Below are positions 1 through 9,383 of a stretch of 37,025 nt of DNA, piece after piece; the first letter of the stretch is position 1; each line of letters starts with the position of its first letter. The position numbers and the translations under genes are program-made. This stretch comes from Asaia bogorensis (lineage in GTDB: Bacteria; Pseudomonadota; Alphaproteobacteria; Acetobacterales; Acetobacteraceae), in the NCBI GenBank assembly GCA_945861095.1, contig CAMATI010000001.1:67131-104155 (forward strand), given 5' to 3'. The notes under the pieces were generated by a model. That model did no database searches, was not told the origin of the DNA, and worked only from the letters and a program-made list of their open reading frames with translations.

Positions 1-2
1 CC

Positions 3-3000
3 AACGGCATCACCGCCCCCAGCCCGGACTCGCAGGCGGCGCTGGAAATGGAGGTCTACACCAAGGCCGGCATCAATCCGGAAGCGATTTCCTACGTCGA
101 AGCCCATGGAACCGGCACGAAGCTGGGCGATCCGATCGAAATCCAGGGCTTGACCCGGGCATTCCGCAAATGGACCGACCGGACCGGATTTTGCGCGATC
201 GGATCGGTCAAGACGAATATCGGACACGCCGCCCACGCCGCCGGCATTGCCGGGTTCCTGAAAGTCGTGCTGGCGCTGCGGCACCGGACCTTGTTTCCAT
301 CTCGCAACTTCCGCGCCGAGAACCCGGAATTGCACCTGGGGTCCTCGCCGTTCTTCGTCAACACGGTCCTGCGACCCTGGGATACCGGCCAGCAGCCCCG
401 CCTGGGCGCCGTCAGTTCCTTCGGTTTCAGCGGCACCAACGTGCATATCCTGCTGACCGAAGCGCCGCCCGCGCCGGTGTCCGTTGCACCACCGGATCCT
501 TGCCTGGTCGCCGTGTCGGCGCGCAACCCAGCGGCGCTGCGCCGGCGCCTCGCCGATTTGCGTGCCTCGCTTGCCGACCATCCCGCCGCCCTGGCCGATA
601 TCGCCCGCACCCTGAACGCCGGTCGTTGCCATTTCGAGCAACGTTGGGTGGCCGTCGTCGCAGGCCGGGACGATCTGGTCCGCGCCCTGGCGACGGAAAG
701 CCCAGGCCCGGACACGCCGATCGATCTGACCAACGGCCAGGCGCCCAATTTGCTGGCGGCAGCGCGGGATTATCTACGCACTGGCGACATCCCGGACAGC
801 GCCATCCCGCCACAGGGGCGGCGTATCTCACTGCCCACCTACCCGTTCGACATGCGCCGCTACTGGCTGGACCGCGACAGCGACACAGCCCCAACCCCCT
901 GGCCAACATCACCTCGGCCCGCAACATCGCGGCCCACCATGCAGGCGCCCGCGCAGTACCTGGTGCCCACGTGGCAGCCAGCCTCGGTTGCGCCCGCCCG
1001 ACTGACCGGACCGATCTGGCTGGTGGCCGAAATCGGCGGCATCGCCAACGAACTCGCCCGCCTCTGGCGGACCGAGGGCGTCACGATTTTTCATGTCGCG
1101 CCCACGGAACTCGCCGAGATGGACATGTTACGCGCCCGCCATGGCGCGCCGTCCACGGTGGTGTGTCTGGCCGATATCGGCAACGGCGCACCGCACTGGG
1201 ACGCCACCGGAACTACCCCTGGAACTACCCTTGGGGACCCTTCCCGGCTGGACGCCGACCTTGCCAGCTTCCCGCGGACCATATTCCATTTGATCCGACT
1301 GCTGTTTACCGACCCGACCCGGATCCTGTGCGTGCATCGCGGCAGCCCCGTGCATGAATGCCTGCATGTGCTCCGACGGTCCGCGCATTTCGATGGTGCA
1401 TCGGTCGATCTGCGCCTGTTGCGGCTCGGCGGCAGGCTGCCACCGGTTGAGGACCTGGCAATCCTGATCGCCGCCGAACCGCGGACCGGGGAAAATCCGG
1501 CGACCGAGGCGGCCATCCGCGACGGCCAGCGCCTGGTCCGCCGCATGGTGGTCGCGGATGCGCCGAACGCCGGTATCGTCACCCCCCGCCCGCATGGCCA
1601 TTTCGTGATCACCGGCGGCGGTGGCGTGCTGGCCGGGATTTTCGCCCGTCGTCTGGCCGCGGCGACCGATGGGCGCATCACCCTGATCGGCCGCTCGCCC
1701 GCCACCCACGCGGTCCACACGCTGCTGTCCACGCTTCCCACCGCCACCTATCGCCAGGCCGACATCACCGATGAAGCCGCGCTGGCTGGCGTTCTGGCCG
1801 AAGCCCGAGCAGCCAACGGCCCGGTCCATGGCGTGATCCACGCCGCCGGAGTCGCCGGCGGTGCCCCGTTGCGAGACAACGATTGGGCCGGCATCGCATC
1901 CTGCCTCGCCCCCAAGGTCGCCGGCACCGTAAGCTTGGACAGCGTGCTGCGCGACGACGCTCTGGACTTCTTCGTGTTGTTTTCGTCCCTGGCTTCGGAG
2001 CTTGGCGATTTCGGCCAGGGCGCCTACGCCGCCGGCAATGCGTTCTGCGATCGCTTCGCCGCATGGCGGGACGACCAACGCCAGGCCGGCCGTCGGCATG
2101 GCCGCACCATCGCCCTGGGTTGGCCGTTGTGGCGGGAAGGCCGCGGCGTCCTGTCCGCCGCCGGGGAAAAACTGTATCTCGCGACGTCGGGCATGCCCTA
2201 TCTGGAAACCGATCAGGGTTGGCGGGCGTTCCTTGAAGCGCTGGCAATGCCGTATGCGCAGGTGGCGGTGGTCCCGGGCGACCAGCCGGCGGCGCTCGCG
2301 TTGTTCGACCCGCAACCCCGCGGGATGTCCGCAAACGCGCCGCAACGCGCGATGTCCGCAAACGCGCCGCAACGCGCGATGTCCGACCCTCCCGAGCATA
2401 AACCCGCCCCGGCTCTTCCCCACACGCCAACGGCTACACCATCCGCCCCCGCCGAACGCCGCCCGCCAGCGCCCGTCGCCGATTTGTCGGGCGCCGATTT
2501 GTCGGGCAGCGTGCGCCGGCACCTCACGGCCCTGATCTCCCGGCAGATGAAGATCGACCAGGATCTGCTCTCCGCCGATACCGGGCTGGCCGAATTCGGC
2601 TTCGATTCCATTGCGCTGAAGGAACTTGGCGTCCGGCTGGGCGACGCTTTCGGCATTACCGTCAGCCCGGCGGTGTTCTTTGCCCATGGCACCATCGACG
2701 CCCTTGCCGCCTATCTGGCGCAGTCCTATCCGACACAGGTCGCGGCCCTTCTGGCAACACCGTCACAGCCCGAACCGGCGCCCGTTCCAACACCGCCGCC
2801 AACGGCGCAACGGACTCCACAAATCGCAAACCCTGCCACCACGAATGCCACCACGGATGCCAATGCGGGCGCGATCGCCATCATAGGCATCAGCGGGCAG
2901 TTTGCCGGATCGCCCGACCTCGACGCTTTCTGGCGGCACTTGCAGGCTGGCACCGATCTGGTCGGCCCGTTGCCGGATGGGCGGGATCTTGCCTCTCGCT

Positions 3001-6000
3001 CCGGCTACGACCGCAACGCCGTGGTCGGCGGGTTCCTCGACCGGATCGATACGTTCGATGCGCCATTCTTCCGCATCTCCCCGCGCGAAGCCTGTTTCCT
3101 GGACCCACAGCATCGGCTGGCGATCGAGGCCGTCTGGCATTGCGTCGAAGATGCCGGCCTGAAAATGACCAGCCTGGCCGGCCGCTCGGTGGGCGTGTTC
3201 TTCGGCCCGCAGATCAACGAATACGGCGCCATCATTCCCGACCGCGACACCGCCCGCGCGCAGATCGCGCTGGGCAACATCGCGACCATGCTGCCGAACC
3301 GGATTTCCTATCTGTTCGATCTGCGCGGCCCCAGCGAGGCGATCGACACCGCCTGTTCCAGCTCTCTGGTCGCGGTGCACCGGGCGGTGCGTGCCTTGCA
3401 GTCCGGCGAGTGCGACATGGCGCTGGCCGGCGGCGTCAGCCTGGTGCTGACCGCGGAGTCCATTGTCAGCACGATGGAACTTGGCGTTGTGTCGCCGGCC
3501 GGACGCTGCCACAGCTTCGATGCGCGCGCGGATGGCTACGTGAAGGGCGAGGGCGTCGGGGTCGTCCTGCTGAAGCCGCTGGCCAAAGCCCAGGCGGATG
3601 GCGACGTCATCCATGCGGTGATCCTGGGATCGGCGGAAAACCACGGCGGCCATGCCCATTCCCTGACCGCGCCCAACGGCACCGCCCAGGCCGCCCTGAT
3701 CGCCACGGCGCTGCGTCGGGCGGGGGTTGCGTCCGACACGATCGGCTATGTGGAGGCGCATGGCACGGGCACCGAACTGGGCGATCCGGTCGAGGTCATG
3801 GCGTTGAAGGAAGCCTTTGCCGCTACCGCCGCCCCGGGCTCGGTTGAGGTTGCGTCCTGCCTGTTGGGCACGGTCAAGACCAATATTGGCCATCTTGAGC
3901 CGGCATCGGGGATCGCCGGCCTGCTGAAAGCGGTGCTGGCCCTGGAACATCGCGTGCTGCCGGCCAGCCTGCATTTCCGGCAACTCAATCCGCTGATCGA
4001 CTTTGCCAACACGCCGTTCGCGGTGGTCGACAGTACCCGGGCGTGGGACCGGCTGGTGGACTCAACCGGCCAGGCGCTGCCGCGACGCGCCGGGGTCAGC
4101 TCTTTCGGCCTGGGCGGCAGCAATGTGCATATGGTGCTGGAGGAAGCGGAATCGCCCCCGCCCGCACCATCCTCGCCCGCACCGTGCGAGACGGACGCCG
4201 AACTGCTGGTCGTATCCGCCCGCGATCGGGATCGGCTGGCGGCCCTGCTGCGCCGGCTGGCGGATTTCGCGGCGGCCCACCCGGGGTTGGCGGCATGCGA
4301 CATTGCCCACACGCTCGCCGTTGGCCGTGAGCCGATGCAGGTGCGGGCGGCCTTGCTGTGGCGGCCCGGACAATCCCTGGCCGGACGCCTGGCCCAGGCC
4401 GCCGAGGCGGTGGAACGCGACGCCGAGGCGGCCGATCTGTGGACAGGGCACGTCGCCGGATCCGGGCTGCGACGCGGCGACCGCGCCGATGCCAGCCATC
4501 TGCTGACCGATCTTCTGGCCACCGGTCAGCTTGGTCGTTTGGGGGCATTGTGGGTCGGCGGCAGCGCATTGCCTCCCAACACCACCCGTGGGCAGCGGAT
4601 CGCGCTGCCCGGCTATCCGTTCGCGCGGACCCGCTTCTGGTTCGATCGGGCGTCCGGCCCGTTCTCCACCGATCGGGCGTCCGGCCCGTTCTCCACCGAT
4701 CGGGCGTCCGGCCCGTTATCCACCGATCGGGCGTCCGGCCCGTCCTCCACCGATCGGGCGTCCGGCCCGTCATCGGTCGATCGGGCCGAGCCCGGGGGCG
4801 CCGTGGTCGCGGGACGCCATCCAGACGGCGCGGTCGAGCCTTTGTCGTCCGTGGCATCGTCGTCCGTGGCATCGTCGTCCGTGGCATCGTCGTCCGTGGC
4901 ATCGCCGTCCGTGCCGTTCCAGATGACGTCTCCCCCGCCTCCGTCATGGTCCGGCCTGACCCGACCATCCCCAACGCCCGCGCCCGTTCCGAACATGCAC
5001 CTCGCTCCCAACGCCGACGCGGGTCGAGATGCTCGGATCGAGCCCATACATGGCGGTGGTGCGGCGGTATCGCGCCTCGATCGGGGCGGCGCGCATCCGG
5101 CGCCACCGGCCAGCCTGGCAACGGCCACCGCGGCACTGCCCACCGCGGCACTGCCCTTTGCGGCATCGTCCGCTGCGGCTCTATCCACCGCGGCACCATC
5201 CGTTTCGGCATCGCTCACCGCCACCCCGCCCTCCGCCCCATTCCCCCAACGCGTGGCCGCCCTCAACGCGGTGCGGTCCGTCGTCCGCCGCCAACTCGCC
5301 GCCGCGCTGTATCTGGACGAGGCGCAACTCGACGATCACGCGGGGTTCGCCGATCTGGGACTCGATTCCATCCTCGCGGTCGAATTGACGAAGAGCCTCA
5401 ACGACGAACTCGGCACCGCGCTGCAAGCGACCCGGCTCTATGACCATGCCAATGTCGCCGAACTCTCCGCCTATCTGCATGCCAGCCTGGCAGCGCCCGA
5501 ACCCGAACCCGTCCCCACCGCGCCCAGCGCCACCGGCCCATCCTTGCAGGCGGTGAGAGACGTGGTGCGACGCCAGCTTGCCGCCGCGCTGTATCTGGAA
5601 GAGGCGCAGCTCGACGACCACGCCGGATTCGCCGATCTGGGCCTGGATTCCATCCTCGCGGTCGAGCTGACCAAGAGCCTGAACGACGAACTCGGCACCG
5701 CCCTGCAAGCCACGCGGCTTTACGATCATGCCAATGTCGCCGAACTCGCCGCCCATCTGCGAGACCTTTTGGCCAAACAGGAAAACCTGCCCGCGGATGC
5801 CGCAGCGCCGAACGCGGAAGCCGATTTTCTGATCGGCTGCCTGGAGGCGGTCGGGGCCGTCGGCCTGACCATCCGCACCCGGCTCGACTCGATCGCCCTG
5901 CAACCGGCCCAGGCAAAATCGATCCTGGCGGATATCGCCGCGCGCTTCGGCGGCACGCTGACCGAGGGCGATGTCGGGCGCTGCGCCGACCTGGGTGCCC

Positions 6001-9000
6001 TGGCATCCCTGATCGCAGCCCGATCCACCGCTCGATCCGCCTCGGATGGGATCAGGTCAGGCGCCATCCCCGCCGAACCGCCCCTCCTGGTGTCGCCAGC
6101 CCACACCGCGACGGATGTGGCCGAAATGACCGTCGAACGGGTCGGACCGATGGAAACCGCCTCCGCCACGGTCGCAAATCCGGATGTCGCCATCATCGGC
6201 TTCGCCTGTCGCCTCCCCGGGGCGCCCGATGCGGCCGCTTTCTGGGACCTGCTTTGCGCCGGCTCGGTCGCGGTCAGCGCCTTTCCCGCGGAACCCTGGC
6301 GCCGAGACGCCTTCGCCGCGGCGCTGCGGGCCGTTGGGTCCGACATCGAACCATGCGGCGGTTACCTCTCCGACGTGGACTGCTTCGATCCCGGTTTCTT
6401 CAACATCAGGCCCGACCACGCCCGCGCGATGGACCCGCAGCAGCGGCTGTTCCTGCAAACCGCCTGGCACGCCCTGGAAATGGCCGGCCAGACCCGGTCC
6501 CAGCTGGACGGCGCCGAATGCGGAGTCTTCGTCGGCGGCGGCACCAGCGATTATGGCCGCCTGTTGGAAGCCCATTCCGCCCCCCTGGGCGGGGAGACCC
6601 TGCTGGGCAACACCGGATCCATCCTCGCAGCCCGCATCGCCTATTTCCTGAACCTGCGCGGCCCTTGTATCGCGATGGACACGGCGTGCTCCTCCGGCCT
6701 GGTCGCGTTGCATGCCGGCTGGCGCGCCATCCTGGACGGCGAGTGCGACATGGCGCTGGTCGGCGGCGTCAACCTGCTGCTGACGCCGCAGATGCATCTG
6801 TTGACCGGGGCCGGCGGGATGCTGTCGGCCACCGGTCGCTGTCAGAGCTTCGACGACAACGCCGACGGGTTCGTGCCATCCGAGGGCATTGTCGCGCTGG
6901 TCCTGAAACGGCTGGACCTGGCGCTGGCCGACAACGATCCGATCCGTGGTGTGATCGCCGGAGTCGGGATCAACCAGAACGGCACCACCGCCGGCATCAC
7001 CGCCCCCAGCGCCCGCGCCCAGGCCCGCCTGCTGAGCGGGTTGTATGAGAAACGCGGGATCGCGGCATCCGAGATCGGCCTGATCGAAGCCCATGGCACC
7101 GGCACCAAGATCGGCGACGCACTGGAATTCGACGCCCTGTGCCAGGTCTTCGCCGCATCCGGCGCGCGCCCAGGGGCGACGGTGCTGGCGTCCGCCAAGC
7201 CGGCGATCGGACACAGCTTCGCCGCATCCGGACTGGCGAGCGTCGTCAAACTGCTGCTCGCCTTCCAGCACCGCCAGATCCCACCGATGCGCGCGCCCCG
7301 GCAGCCAAACACGCATATGCGGCTGGACGGATCGCCGTTCCGGATCGGTGCGGACCTGGAACCGTTCCCGCCCCCACCATCCGGACGCCGCCTGGCAGCC
7401 GCCACGTCCTATGGCCTGAGCGGCACCAATGCCCATGTCGTGCTGGCCGAACCGGTCGCTCGGCCGGTCGAGCAGGCGCCGGTTCGCGAATGGTATCTGG
7501 TGGTGGTGTCGGCCACCGACGATGCGGCCTTGCGCCGCCAGATCGAGAGCCTGGCCATGGCTCTGGACCGCTCGTCGACCGACCCGGGTCGTGGCGATCC
7601 GTCCATGACCGATCTGACCTACACGCTCGCCGTCCGCCGCACCCATCTGCCGCGACGGGCGGCGTTTGTCGCCCGCGACCTGCCCGATTTGCGCACCCAG
7701 TTGCGCCGCTGGCCCGCCGAACCGTCCGCCCCCGTTGCACAAACCGACGCGCAAACCGATGCACGGGCGTTGCACGATCTCGCGCGCGTCTTCATCGCCG
7801 GCGGCTCGGTCGATTGGGCGGCCCTTTATCCATCTGGACAAGTCTGCGATCTGCTCGGCTACCGCTTCGCACGGGACCGCTATTGGCCGGACCAGGCGGT
7901 TGCCTCGGCGCCACCCCGCCCCGACGCGTCCCCCGCAACCACCGATACGGTCGAGCGCCTGCGCGCCATCATCGCCCGCGTGCTGCGGGTCGATCAGGCC
8001 ATGATCGCGCGGGATTTTTCGTTCGACGCGCTGGGAACCGACTCGGTTGCCGCCGTGACCCTGATGCGGACGGCCGAAACCGATTTCCAGGTCGCCCTGC
8101 CGGTCATTGCGCTGTGGGACCATCCCAACCTGGAACAGCTCGCCGGCTACATCGACCGGCAACCGCGCGCACCGCTCGTTGCGCCCAGCCTGGCCCAGGC
8201 AGGCCGGACCAAATTCGGCGCACACGACCCGGTGGTGAAAATCCGCGAGGGCGGCAACGGTCCGCCATCCTTCTGGGTCCATGGCGGTCCCGGAGACGTC
8301 TACTGGGTGGCGGAACTCGCCCGCCATTTGCCGCCCGATGGCGCCGTCCATGGCCTGGAAGCGCAGGGCCTGGACGGCACAACCGAGCCGCTGACCTCCG
8401 TCGAGGCCATGGCGGCGCATTACGTGGCGGCGGTGCTGCGAACCCAGCCCACCGGCCCCTATACGATCGGCGCCTATTCCGGTGGCGGCGCGATCGCCTT
8501 CGAAATGGTCCGCCAGATGACCGCCGCCGGCCATGCGATGGGCAGGCTGGTTCTGTTGGACACCAACATGCCCGGCGCGCACGGTCTGAGCGAACTGCAA
8601 GCCGCACTCGGTCCGGGTTATGTCTACCTGGTCGTTGCCAATTGGTTCGGGCTGCAATGGGGCATGACCCGCAAGCTGGTGCTGGCCGACATCGATGGGC
8701 GCGACAAACCGGCCATGCTCGACCACGTGGTGACGCATCTGCTGACCCATGCCAGCCCGCCACTGCCGGAAGCCGATATACGACGCCACCTGACAACGCT
8801 CGACCGGGTCGGATGGGCGGTCGGCGACGCCCTGCGCGCGTATCGCCCGGAACCGCTGAGCACCCCGATCGAGGTCATCCTGTTCGCCTGCACCCAAGGC
8901 ATGGCGGGCGCCACCAACCCGCTGGGCCTGCCGGATATCGCCGCCACCCGCACCTATCGCGCCGGCTGGGACAGGCTTTTCGCGGCCGGGATCACCCAGG

Positions 9001-9383
9001 TTGACATCGATTGCGGGCATTTCGATCTGTTGCGCGGCACGAACGGCGCGATTATTGGCGCGCGCCTGGGCACAATTACTGACGCGCGCCCAGCCGCGAC
9101 GATAGGCACACGCCTGGCACAGCCACCGGACAGCGCCCTGTATGTCCGCGTTCGCGACGTCGTCGTCGGCCTGGTGCGGGAAACCCTGCCAGAGGTCGAT
9201 CCCGACCTGGTCACCCTCGACCGCACCATGTCCGAACTCGGCGCCACCTCCATAGACCGGGTGGAGGTCGCGACCCTGGCAATGGAAACCCTGAGCCTTA
9301 CCGTGCCCAACCAGGAACTCGCCGGGGTCGCTTCAATCGGCGAACTGGTCGATCTGCTGCACCGGCATGCGCGCCATGTATGA
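3..9383 (+). CDS. Trans-AT type I polyketide synthase, 3' part (KS-KR-ACP / KS-ACP-ACP / KS-ACP-TE-ACP), 5'-truncated by window
   Basis: The frame is open from the window edge, so the true start lies upstream; 3126 residues are visible (codon 1 at nt 3). In order: C-terminal half of KS1 (residues 1-155; EAHGTGT, KTNIGH); KR with GGGGVLAG cofactor loop and Tyr675 in YAAGN (about 530-723); ACP1 (Ser869); KS2 (956-1380; Cys1118 in DTACSS, EAHGTGT, KTNIGH); ACP2 (Ser1789) and ACP3 (Ser1883), almost identical; KS3 (2058-2484; Cys2229, EAHGTGT, but KPAIGH instead of KTNIGH); ACP4 (Ser2681, LGTDS); type I thioesterase (2743-3016; Ser2826 in GAYSGG, His3006 in CGH); ACP5 (Ser3083, LGATSIDR). No AT or DH domain is embedded, so malonyl units must come from the free ATs at 20-22 kb. 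KS2-ACP-ACP leaves a beta-keto group and is the obvious beta-branching module. The TE marks this as the last protein of the line. Linkers are Ala/Pro/Ser-rich and carry tandem repeats. The last 17 nt overlap the next gene. Confidence 0.95.
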   Translation, partial: NGITAPSPDSQAALEMEVYTKAGINPEAISYVEAHGTGTKLGDPIEIQGLTRAFRKWTDRTGFCAIGSVKTNIGHAAHAAGIAGFLKVVLALRHRTLFPSRNFRAENPELHLGSSPFFVNTVLRPWDTGQQPRLGAVSSFGFSGTNVHILLTEAPPAPVSVAPPDPCLVAVSARNPAALRRRLADLRASLADHPAALADIARTLNAGRCHFEQRWVAVVAGRDDLVRALATESPGPDTPIDLTNGQAPNLLAAARDYLRTGDIPDSAIPPQGRRISLPTYPFDMRRYWLDRDSDTAPTPWPTSPRPATSRPTMQAPAQYLVPTWQPASVAPARLTGPIWLVAEIGGIANELARLWRTEGVTIFHVAPTELAEMDMLRARHGAPSTVVCLADIGNGAPHWDATGTTPGTTLGDPSRLDADLASFPRTIFHLIRLLFTDPTRILCVHRGSPVHECLHVLRRSAHFDGASVDLRLLRLGGRLPPVEDLAILIAAEPRTGENPATEAAIRDGQRLVRRMVVADAPNAGIVTPRPHGHFVITGGGGVLAGIFARRLAAATDGRITLIGRSPATHAVHTLLSTLPTATYRQADITDEAALAGVLAEARAANGPVHGVIHAAGVAGGAPLRDNDWAGIASCLAPKVAGTVSLDSVLRDDALDFFVLFSSLASELGDFGQGAYAAGNAFCDRFAAWRDDQRQAGRRHGRTIALGWPLWREGRGVLSAAGEKLYLATSGMPYLETDQGWRAFLEALAMPYAQVAVVPGDQPAALALFDPQPRGMSANAPQRAMSANAPQRAMSDPPEHKPAPALPHTPTATPSAPAERRPPAPVADLSGADLSGSVRRHLTALISRQMKIDQDLLSADTGLAEFGFDSIALKELGVRLGDAFGITVSPAVFFAHGTIDALAAYLAQSYPTQVAALLATPSQPEPAPVPTPPPTAQRTPQIANPATTNATTDANAGAIAIIGISGQFAGSPDLDAFWRHLQAGTDLVGPLPDGRDLASRSGYDRNAVVGGFLDRIDTFDAPFFRISPREACFLDPQHRLAIEAVWHCVEDAGLKMTSLAGRSVGVFFGPQINEYGAIIPDRDTARAQIALGNIATMLPNRISYLFDLRGPSEAIDTACSSSLVAVHRAVRALQSGECDMALAGGVSLVLTAESIVSTMELGVVSPAGRCHSFDARADGYVKGEGVGVVLLKPLAKAQADGDVIHAVILGSAENHGGHAHSLTAPNGTAQAALIATALRRAGVASDTIGYVEAHGTGTELGDPVEVMALKEAFAATAAPGSVEVASCLLGTVKTNIGHLEPASGIAGLLKAVLALEHRVLPASLHFRQLNPLIDFANTPFAVVDSTRAWDRLVDSTGQALPRRAGVSSFGLGGSNVHMVLEEAESPPPAPSSPAPCETDAELLVVSARDRDRLAALLRRLADFAAAHPGLAACDIAHTLAVGREPMQVRAALLWRPGQSLAGRLAQAAEAVERDAEAADLWTGHVAGSGLRRGDRADASHLLTDLLATGQLGRLGALWVGGSALPPNTTRGQRIALPGYPFARTRFWFDRASGPFSTDRASGPFSTDRASGPLSTDRASGPSSTDRASGPSSVDRAEPGGAVVAGRHPDGAVEPLSSVASSSVASSSVASSSVASPSVPFQMTSPPPPSWSGLTRPSPTPAPVPNMHLAPNADAGRDARIEPIHGGGAAVSRLDRGGAHPAPPASLATATAALPTAALPFAASSAAALSTAAPSVSASLTATPPSAPFPQRVAALNAVRSVVRRQLAAALYLDEAQLDDHAGFADLGLDSILAVELTKSLNDELGTALQATRLYDHANVAELSAYLHASLAAPEPEPVPTAPSATGPSLQAVRDVVRRQLAAALYLEEAQLDDHAGFADLGLDSILAVELTKSLNDELGTALQATRLYDHANVAELAAHLRDLLAKQENLPADAAAPNAEADFLIGCLEAVGAVGLTIRTRLDSIALQPAQAKSILADIAARFGGTLTEGDVGRCADLGALASLIAARSTARSASDGIRSGAIPAEPPLLVSPAHTATDVAEMTVERVGPMETASATVANPDVAIIGFACRLPGAPDAAAFWDLLCAGSVAVSAFPAEPWRRDAFAAALRAVGSDIEPCGGYLSDVDCFDPGFFNIRPDHARAMDPQQRLFLQTAWHALEMAGQTRSQLDGAECGVFVGGGTSDYGRLLEAHSAPLGGETLLGNTGSILAARIAYFLNLRGPCIAMDTACSSGLVALHAGWRAILDGECDMALVGGVNLLLTPQMHLLTGAGGMLSATGRCQSFDDNADGFVPSEGIVALVLKRLDLALADNDPIRGVIAGVGINQNGTTAGITAPSARAQARLLSGLYEKRGIAASEIGLIEAHGTGTKIGDALEFDALCQVFAASGARPGATVLASAKPAIGHSFAASGLASVVKLLLAFQHRQIPPMRAPRQPNTHMRLDGSPFRIGADLEPFPPPPSGRRLAAATSYGLSGTNAHVVLAEPVARPVEQAPVREWYLVVVSATDDAALRRQIESLAMALDRSSTDPGRGDPSMTDLTYTLAVRRTHLPRRAAFVARDLPDLRTQLRRWPAEPSAPVAQTDAQTDARALHDLARVFIAGGSVDWAALYPSGQVCDLLGYRFARDRYWPDQAVASAPPRPDASPATTDTVERLRAIIARVLRVDQAMIARDFSFDALGTDSVAAVTLMRTAETDFQVALPVIALWDHPNLEQLAGYIDRQPRAPLVAPSLAQAGRTKFGAHDPVVKIREGGNGPPSFWVHGGPGDVYWVAELARHLPPDGAVHGLEAQGLDGTTEPLTSVEAMAAHYVAAVLRTQPTGPYTIGAYSGGGAIAFEMVRQMTAAGHAMGRLVLLDTNMPGAHGLSELQAALGPGYVYLVVANWFGLQWGMTRKLVLADIDGRDKPAMLDHVVTHLLTHASPPLPEADIRRHLTTLDRVGWAVGDALRAYRPEPLSTPIEVILFACTQGMAGATNPLGLPDIAATRTYRAGWDRLFAAGITQVDIDCGHFDLLRGTNGAIIGARLGTITDARPAATIGTRLAQPPDSALYVRVRDVVVGLVRETLPEVDPDLVTLDRTMSELGATSIDRVEVATLAMETLSLTVPNQELAGVASIGELVDLLHRHARHV
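2324..2386 (+). repeat. 27-bp in-frame tandem repeat in PKS linker (2.3 units)
   Basis: Two perfect 27-bp units (2324-2350, 2351-2377) and the start of a third encode MSANAPQRA-type repeats. They lie in the linker between the KR domain and ACP1. The unit is a multiple of three, so copy-number changes would keep the frame and only change linker length. Confidence 0.85.
4644..4795 (+). repeat. 27-bp in-frame tandem repeat in PKS linker (5 units plus remnant)
   Basis: Five adjacent units (starts at 4644, 4671, 4698, 4725, 4752) and a diverged sixth encode the 9-residue motif DRASGP(F/L/S)S(T/V). The array begins right where the post-KS2 flanking subdomain ends (YPFARTRFW) and before ACP2. The near-identity of the units suggests recent expansion by slippage or unequal recombination. 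Confidence 0.9.
4845..4904 (+). repeat. 15-bp in-frame tandem repeat in PKS linker (4 units)
   Basis: Four identical 15-bp units encode SSVAS repeats in the same KS2-to-ACP2 linker, about 65 nt after the 27-bp array. Downstream to about nt 5220 the linker stays low-complexity (Ala/Ser/Thr/Pro). Confidence 0.85.

Noticed and set aside
1590..2170. Prediction of KR stereochemistry (A or B type)
   Set aside because: Neither a clear LDD motif nor the Trp before the catalytic Tyr is present, so no call is supported.
4644..4904. CRISPR-like direct repeats
   Set aside because: The repeats are contiguous with no spacers, are in frame and encode a PKS linker.
6057..9020. 987-residue open frame on the minus strand
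   Set aside because: It is antisense to KS3-ACP4-TE, has no domain motif and reflects high GC content, where few stops occur opposite a real gene.
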